From Dipteris shenzhenensis (Eukaryota; Polypodiophyta; Polypodiopsida; Gleicheniales): a stretch of 64,000 nucleotides of DNA. The notes beneath the pieces were generated by a model, which saw nothing but the letters and a program-made list of their open reading frames with translations, was not told the DNA's origin and did not search any database. Positions 57,625 to 64,000 of this stretch are shown here, one piece after another. The DNA lies in the NCBI GenBank assembly GCA_047967505.1, contig CM106540.1; one strand, given 5' to 3'. The position numbers and the translations under genes are program-made. The stretch's first letter is position 1. Every line of letters begins with the position of its first letter.

Positions 57625-59182
57625 TTGAGTTATGCTAAATGTTGTAGTGCTATGAGATTCTTCCTAAAATGGTTCTGAACTATAGTCCTTAAAAAATAGC
57701 TATTCTATGGATATTGTTTTATTGGAGAAGGACAATGTGTTTCTACAAAAAGTATATGTCCTCATACATTTCAATGCGTTTCTACATTTTAATGTGTATA
57801 TGTCCTTTCATATACATTTCAATGTATATATTATATAGTTTTGTAAATACAATTCTTATCATATGTGTGTATTCAACTCCTCTTGCAGCAATTCCTAGGT
57901 TCACAAGGAGCTATTATCTTCCCATATATCACATCTTATTCTTTCTCTTTCCATCATGGAAACTAGAAAGATCTAGTCAGTAAGTTCTTTCATTCAATTG
58001 ATCTTAAAAAAGGATTCAATTGGTCCTTTGATTTCATTACTTTGCCACTTTGTTATGAAATCTAATATTGTTCCCTTCATGGAAATCTAGTCTCATAAAT
58101 GCTTCCATGCTTCATGGTGTTTGGGGGTACATCCTTTGATATCATGGGTCTTTATACATTAGCAATCCTAGGATTTGTTGGCAGCCTTCCATGTGTCTTC
58201 TCCTTCTTGTCTTCTCCCCTTTTCTGTTCAAACAAATTATAGTTTCCAATATGCATTATTTTCGTAAGTGAGGAGAAATGGGGATTTCTAATAATGTATT
58301 CTGATTATTTTAGAATAAAATCTATATTTAAATTTGGACCAATTTGATGTGAACTTCTTGATACATGTGTGTGCTTAAGCCAACGCAAGTTGCTACTTAC
58401 TATGATTTTAACATACTATACAGTATGGAACCATCCCGTCAAATCAATCAAAGATTTCTATCCTCAACCAAAAATGATGTCGATGTAATACAAAATCATT
58501 ATATTTTAATATGGTGATGTACAAAGAGTAGGTGCCTTCATGTACATTGGGATGCCACCTGGAAAGGAATGGCTACTTCATTTGATCATGAATTCAAAAC
58601 TAATACAAGAATTTTTGTAATCTAAATATAGAATATCATTTTTAACATTATTTTGGCAACAAGACATTGAAGTCTCCTAAGACATGAAAATGTCTTGCTA
58701 AGTCGACATGTTTGAGGAATTTTCACGAGGTACATGCAATGATTTTTCATATCCTATATTCATAATGTCCTTTCTTATGATAAAAATTTTATTTAAAAAT
58801 TATTATATGTTATAATTACGTGTCGTAGGATTAAAATTTTTAGAACCCTAAATTCCTATTGGTCTAAAAAACACCCAAAAATAGCAACTTTAGGTTTTGT
58901 GAAAAGTGGGTCTTACAAGGTCCTAATGAATACTTTTTTGGATCTATTACTATATGATCAAAATCATCTTCTTTGAATTAAAAAGTTGAAAATCTAGGGG
59001 TGTATCTAGGATTTGATTGCTATTTTCTGTTATTTTTGTTCTCAAATAGGCTAAAAATGACTCGTAATCAATGTTTTTTTCTAAAAAAAGGCCATATTCG
59101 ATAATTAGAGAAAGTCTCAATTCCTAGAATTGCATTTTTGGAAGAAATTGTAGCCTTTTCGCATGAAAAAACAGGACTAATA
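57625..59182. other. AT-rich DNA downstream of the CCD pseudogene
   Basis: Matches 23712-25283 throughout. No gene is seen. Confidence 0.6.
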
Positions 59183-61054
59183 ACTCCCTTATCTTATATA
59201 TCATCCATATATATATGTGTTTGAGTATTGTACATAATCGGGGTTAAGGTACAGTGGCCTTTAAGCCCTACAACCTCCCATTTAAAGGCTAATGTGCCTT
59301 TAATGGAGAACAACCAATGAGCATACTATCCAATACCCATCAAAACATGACAATACTCAAACCACTAACTAGGTAGACTCTTTGTCATATCTGCAGGGTT
59401 ATCATCTGTATGAACCTTGAGAAGCTCTATGTGCTTGTCCTCAAGTACCTCCTTGATAAAATGGTACCTAACCTCAATGTGTTTGGTCTTTGCATGAAAG
59501 ATCAGATTTCATGCTAGCTGAATAGCAATCATGGAATCACTATGCAATGTTGGTACACCTGTATGAGTCCCCAAAGCTCTCACTAGGCCATATAGCCTCC
59601 TTGCAACCGTCTATAGCTGCAACATACTCGACCTTTGTGTCGTAGACAAAGCAACGCACTGCTATGTGTGAGACATCCACGACACTGCACCACCTGCAAA
59701 GGTGAACAGATAACTAGAATTGGATCTCCTGCTATCCACATGCCCTGCATAGTCTTAATCTGTGTACCCAAATACATGCATCTCTCCTCTGCCAAAGCAG
59801 ATACACACCTCCTTGATACCCTTCATGTATCTCATGATGCACTTAACTACCTTCCAATGCCTCTTTCCTGGATTAGCCATATACCGGCGGCTAACAACTC
59901 CCACTGCAAATGCAATGTTCAGGCTAGTAGCTATCATAGCATACATAAGACTCCCAATTGTTGATGAACAAGGAACCTTGGTCATCATGGCTCTTCCCTC
60001 ATCTAGTTTGGGACTATTTGCCTAACTCAATTTCACATATGGAGGCAATGGAGTACTTACTACCTTCCCCCCCTCCATATTGAAATGCTGCAACACTTTT
60101 GTAACATACTCCTTTTGTGAAATCCAAAGGAGTGTCCTACTCCAGTCACGTGTGATGCACATACTAAGAATATGACTTGCAAGTCCCAAATCCTTCATGT
60201 CAAAGGCCTCATGCAACTTGGCCTTCAATGCATGAAGCTCATAAGTATTCTTGTTGGCCAATAGCATATCATCCACATAAAGTGTCAGTAGTATGATGCT
60301 ATTATCCTTACCCCTTTTAGTGTAGAGGCAGTGATCAATATTACTTCTTTTGAAACCCTGGAACCGAATGAAAGTATCAAACTTGTGATACCATTCTCTA
60401 AGCTCTTGCTTAAGGTCATAGAGACTCTTTTTCAACTTGCAAAGCAAATGCTCTTTGCCCTTTCCTTCAAAGCCTTCCAGCTGTACCATGTAAATTTCCT
60501 CATGCAAATCCCCGTGTAAAAAAGCTGTCTTGATATCCATTTCCATAAGCTCCATATCCTCTATTGCCACAAGTCCAAGTACACATCTAAGTGTGGTCAT
60601 CTTCACAATTGCAGAGAATATGCCATCAAAGTCCACACCCTTCTCTTGCTTGAACCCTTTAGCAACCAAACGGGCCTTGTGCATAGGCACATCATCACCT
60701 ATGACCTTCATATTGTAGACCCATTTACATGGCAATGCATTCTTTCCATGTGACAAAGAAACCAACTCCCAAGTATTATTATTTATGAGTGAACTCATCT
60801 TTAATTGCATAGCATACTCCCACTTGCACTGATCCTCGCGCATCATAGCCTCTTTGTAGCAAAAAGGCTCCCCGCAATCAGTAAGCATCACATAGTCTAC
60901 CCCTAGAACGAATCTCTCAGGCGGTCTAGACACTCTAAATGTTCTTCTCAAGGGTGTTTCAGCTTGCTGTCTCGCCTACATATTAGCCACATTTGGCTCA
61001 TCATTGCCAGCAATAGATGATCCATCATTTGCCTTTGATTGTGTACCTATGGGA
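59183..61054 (-). mobile_element. Alpha-family copia relic, copy 3 (part of the duplicated block)
   Basis: Matches 26541-28407, including the same missing integrase and gag. About 93 bases of its LTR end are lost at the deletion joint. The upstream side is cut at 61054 by the delta-family LTR. Confidence 0.88.
59325..61054 (-). pseudogene. Copia RT/RNase H pseudogene, alpha copy 3
   Basis: Reverse transcriptase frame 60951-60022 includes KARLVAKGFKQEKGVDFD and LYVDDMLLANKN, so the YVDD motif is intact here although it reads YVND in copy 2. RNase H peptides follow at 59988-59755, with frame changes. It is not functional without gag, integrase and LTRs. Confidence 0.85.
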
Positions 61055-61726
61055 TGTAAGAAAATAGTACGCAGCGGAAGATAACAACAAAACGCAAGTA
61101 CACGATGGAAAGCTGGAGAGAATACAAAAATTCTAATATACCAAACTGCTGATACAACTGATGGTTGGCTGTCCACCCGTGCGCTCTACAGACAGAGCTT
61201 CGATGGTGATCTAGACAGATGCTGGACGGAGGACTATGAGCGTGAAGAACTGGTGATCTGATGATAGGGGGTGGCCACTTATAGTGTAAGTGGTTGACGG
61301 TCGGCCCTGTAATAGGCAGTCGGCCTAATAGACAGTCGGCCTGGAAGACTAGCCGACCCTTCAGAAAACATGCTGGCGGGCAGATGAAGGATCGCGCATA
61401 GGTCATACCGTCGCTGGGGACACTGCCGCTGGGGGCTTTGCCCCCAGACCCCCACCGGGGGCCTACGCCCCCCGGACCCCCTACTATCGGGGGGGCTATC
61501 GCCCCCCCGAACCCCCCCTTTTTGCAGACGGGTATCTACTCTTGGCTCCTAAGCCGTCTCATAACCATCTGGTCTACTCTAAGACCCCTTCCAGTGTCTA
61601 AACTGGGGATCCCTCCCAATATCCGATACCCATCATGGCTTCTCCTCATATGGGGGCCTTACAACATTGGGTACACAGAATATTGGTGGGTTACATGAGA
61701 GGTGGACATTTGAGCTAACTCTAACA
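61055..61726 (-). repeat. 3' LTR of the delta element
   Basis: 672 bp with TG/CA ends. It contains repeated AGTCGGCC words (about 61315-61345) and three consecutive GC-rich hairpins (61429-61510). Confidence 0.85.
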
Positions 61727-61735
61727 CCCCCCCTC
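61727..61735 (-). other. Polypurine tract of the delta element
   Basis: GAGGGGGGG on the minus strand directly before the LTR. Confidence 0.85.
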
Positions 61736-61755
61736 AATGTTCACCCGAAGATGAA

Positions 61756-64000
61756 CTACGTGTTCGGACCAATGCCGAGTCGATGTAGATGCCGCAACAA
61801 TAAATCACTCCCAAGAGCCTTTGTGAAGATGTCTGCGCAATTGTCCTCTGTGGGACAATACTCCAGCTCTATGACTCCATCCTCGATGAGCTCTCGTATG
61901 TAGTGATACTGGATCTCTATGTGCTTTGTACGAGCATGGAACACAGGATTCTTTGCGATGGCCATGCAACTCTGATTGTCGCATTTTAGAACCGTCGCAT
62001 CTTCGATTGGAACTCCTATGTCTTGCAGGATCCTCCTTAGCCAAACTGCTTCACAAGCAGCAATGCATGCTGCCTTGTAGTAAGCTTCCGTCGAAGATAG
62101 TGCCACTGTTGGTTGCTTCTTGCTAATCCAAGAGAACACTCCTGAACCAAGTGAGAAACAATATCCAAAAACTGACTTTCTAGAATCACAATCTCCTGCC
62201 CAATCTGAGTCACAGTAACCCGCCAAGGTCTTCCCTGCTCTGTAGGTAATGCCATACTCCAGTGTACCTTTCACGTACTTTAGCACACGCATCCCTGCTT
62301 TCCAATGGTTCTCTCGAGGTTGATTTGAGAACCTACTAAGTACACCAACTGCAAAGCTGATATCAGGTCTAGTGTTGCACAGAAAAATGAGACTCCCCAC
62401 AAGTTTCCTATACTCCTTGATGTCGACAAGTGGTGATGCATCCTCCACTGAGAGCTTACCATTCACCTCCATGGGAGAGACCACGTCCTTACACTTGGTC
62501 ATATCGAATGCCTTCAAGATCTCGCGAGCATATCTCTGCTGAGAGATGAAAATCCTGCCAGGTTTTTGCCAAACCTCAATGCCGAGGCAAAAATGCATGA
62601 GCCCCAAATCTGTCATTTCAAACTCGGAACTCAACGACTCCCTCAACTGTTGCAGCATCTTCTCATGATCTCCTGTGATGATCAAGTCATCCACATAAAG
62701 GACTATTACTACATACTTGCCATCCTGCTTACAAACATACAGGTTAGCATTAGAAGCACTTTTTGAGAAACCAATAGATATCAGAAAGCTATCAATCCGT
62801 TGGTACCATGCCCTTGGGGCTTGTTTCAGCCCGTACAATGCCTTCTTTAGTTTGCAAACCTTGTTCTCTGAATTGGGCACCTCAAATCCTGGTGGCTGGA
62901 ACACATATACCTCCTCCTTGAGATGTCCATTCAAGAACGCAGATTTCACATCCATTTGAAACACCGGCCACTGCTTATGAGCAGCCAAGGCAAGTACCAC
63001 CCGAATAGTTGTCATCCTTGCTGTAGGAGCAAAGGAATCCTCAAAATCAAAGCCTTCAACTTGAGAGTATCCTTGTGCAACAAGCCTAGCCTTGTACTTT
63101 TCCAAAGATCCATCAGATTTGTACTTGGCCTTCCATACCCATTTGGTACCAATGATCTTCCTTTTTTCTGGACGATCAACCAAGTCCCAAGTCTGATTCT
63201 TCATGATGCTGTCATACTCCTCTTGCATGGCCGCTTTCCAATTTGGATCCGCCATTGCCTCATCCAAATTCATAGGCTCTTGAACTTTCATAATCTCAGC
63301 CATCAAGGCCATATTGACTATGTGTTCAGAAGCCCTTTTCTGCTCCTCTATCCTCTTTGATCGTCGAAGTCCATCTGCAGATGACTCCGCCAAGTCTGGA
63401 ACCAGATTCTTCTCATCAAAGAGCTGCCTTGCCCACTTTGGAAGTGGCTTACCTTGTGGAGCCAAGGCATGTTGTGGTGTTGGTGGAGTCTATTCCTCGA
63501 AGTACTCCTCCTCATTCTGCAACTCTGCTTTAGATACGGGCACAAGGTGAGTTACTTTTACGGCTGATGATAAAGTGGAAGGGCATACCTCCTCCTCCAC
63601 TGTATGTGGTTGTTCCCAAAACACCACATCACGACTGACCACGATCTTCTTTGCCTTTGGATCATATAGCCGGTACGCCTTTGACTCCTGGCTATAGCCC
63701 ATGAAGATACACTTTCTGCTCTTTGGATCTAATTTCTTTCTGGTGCTATCTGGAACATGAACAAAGCACTCACATCCAAATGTTCTGAAATGAGAAGCGG
63801 AAGGCTTTTTACCTGAGTAAGCCTCCAAAGGTGTTTTGCCCATCAAGGCCTTTGTGAAGCTTCGATTGAGGATGTAGACTATTGTATTGACTGCCTCAGC
63901 CCAAAAAGACTTAGGCAGTCCTTTACCTAGTGCCATGCATCGTGCCATCTCCATGACAGTACGATTGCGACGCTCTACAACACCATTTTGTTGCGGAGTA
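61756..64000 (-). pseudogene. Copia pol (integrase C-terminus, RT, RNase H; delta family), one in-frame stop
   Basis: Open from the window edge (TPQQNGVVERRNRT, holding the integrase Glu) to 61756 in a single frame, except for TAG at 63492-63490. Motifs are [79 protein letters not shown] and [22 protein letters not shown] has Tyr where SSTEAEY is usual, while the first Glu, the likely catalytic one, is kept. The single stop lies in the variable integrase/RT linker. Gag and protease lie beyond the window. Confidence 0.93.

Larger units (their letters stand above)
46692..61054. repeat. Duplicated block, copy 2
   Basis: Second copy of 20088-28407. It contains the gamma copia insertion (49794-57071). 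It lacks about 1.26 kb corresponding to 25284-26540, with the joint at about 59182. Its right end is cut by the delta-family LTR at 61055. Confidence 0.9.
61055..64000 (-). mobile_element. Ty1/copia element (delta family), 3' part, continuing beyond the window
   Basis: On the minus strand, integrase to RNase H (64000-61756) is followed by the purine tract GAGGGGGGG (61735-61727) and a 672 bp LTR (61726-61055) beginning TGTTAGAGTTAG and ending TTTTCTTACA. The insertion cuts the alpha relic at 61054. The other LTR and the target duplication lie outside the window. Confidence 0.92.

Noticed and set aside
62566-63360. Plus-strand ORFs of 66-145 codons
   Set aside because: They are antisense shadows of the delta pol frame.

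Overview
The window is nuclear DNA of a land plant with a repeat-rich genome. The evidence is Ty1/copia retrotransposons primed by initiator-Met tRNA, CACTA and hAT transposons, and a many-intron carotenoid cleavage dioxygenase (CCD) gene. I cannot name the species. There is no bacterial coding, no rRNA or tRNA gene and no CRISPR array.

Left part (1-17324): a nested stack of transposons. A minus-strand copia relic of family beta runs from 15398 (5' LTR) down to 4029. It is split by a complete 7.6 kb CACTA element (6852-14450, TSD TCC) and by a 249 bp MITE (4505-4753, 8 bp TSD). At 4028 it abuts a plus-strand copia relic of family alpha (677-4028), which is cut by the 5' end of a second beta element (1-676).

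Middle (17325-28654): an apparently intact 15-exon CCD gene (17867-23711) with a TATA box and a second MITE copy just upstream. It is followed by a minus-strand alpha-family copia relic (26448-28654).

Accessory repeats (28655-41552): a higher-order minisatellite carrying an inserted patch of CACTA transposase, a decayed DUF659-type hAT transposase, and a second complete CACTA element (33764-41439, TSD ATC) inserted in a 9 bp satellite. The divergent promoter of this CACTA has been tandemly duplicated.

Right part (41553-64000): an unrecognised minus-strand gene whose exon is split by a gag-only LTR element of TR-GAG type (43438-46065, TSD GATCT). Next is a second copy of the block 20088-28407 (46692-61054). 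It carries a 5'-truncated CCD pseudogene, disrupted by a 7.3 kb copia element of family gamma (49794-57071, TSD GGATG), and the matching alpha relic. A fourth copia family, delta (61055 to the window end, minus strand), closes the window.

The CCD gene is the only gene that looks functional for the host. All else is mobile or derived from mobile DNA, apart from the unknown split gene. Target-site duplications fix the nesting order at several points. Premature stops in unrelated elements are mostly TAG or TGA where CAG or CGA is expected, which fits decay of methylated DNA.
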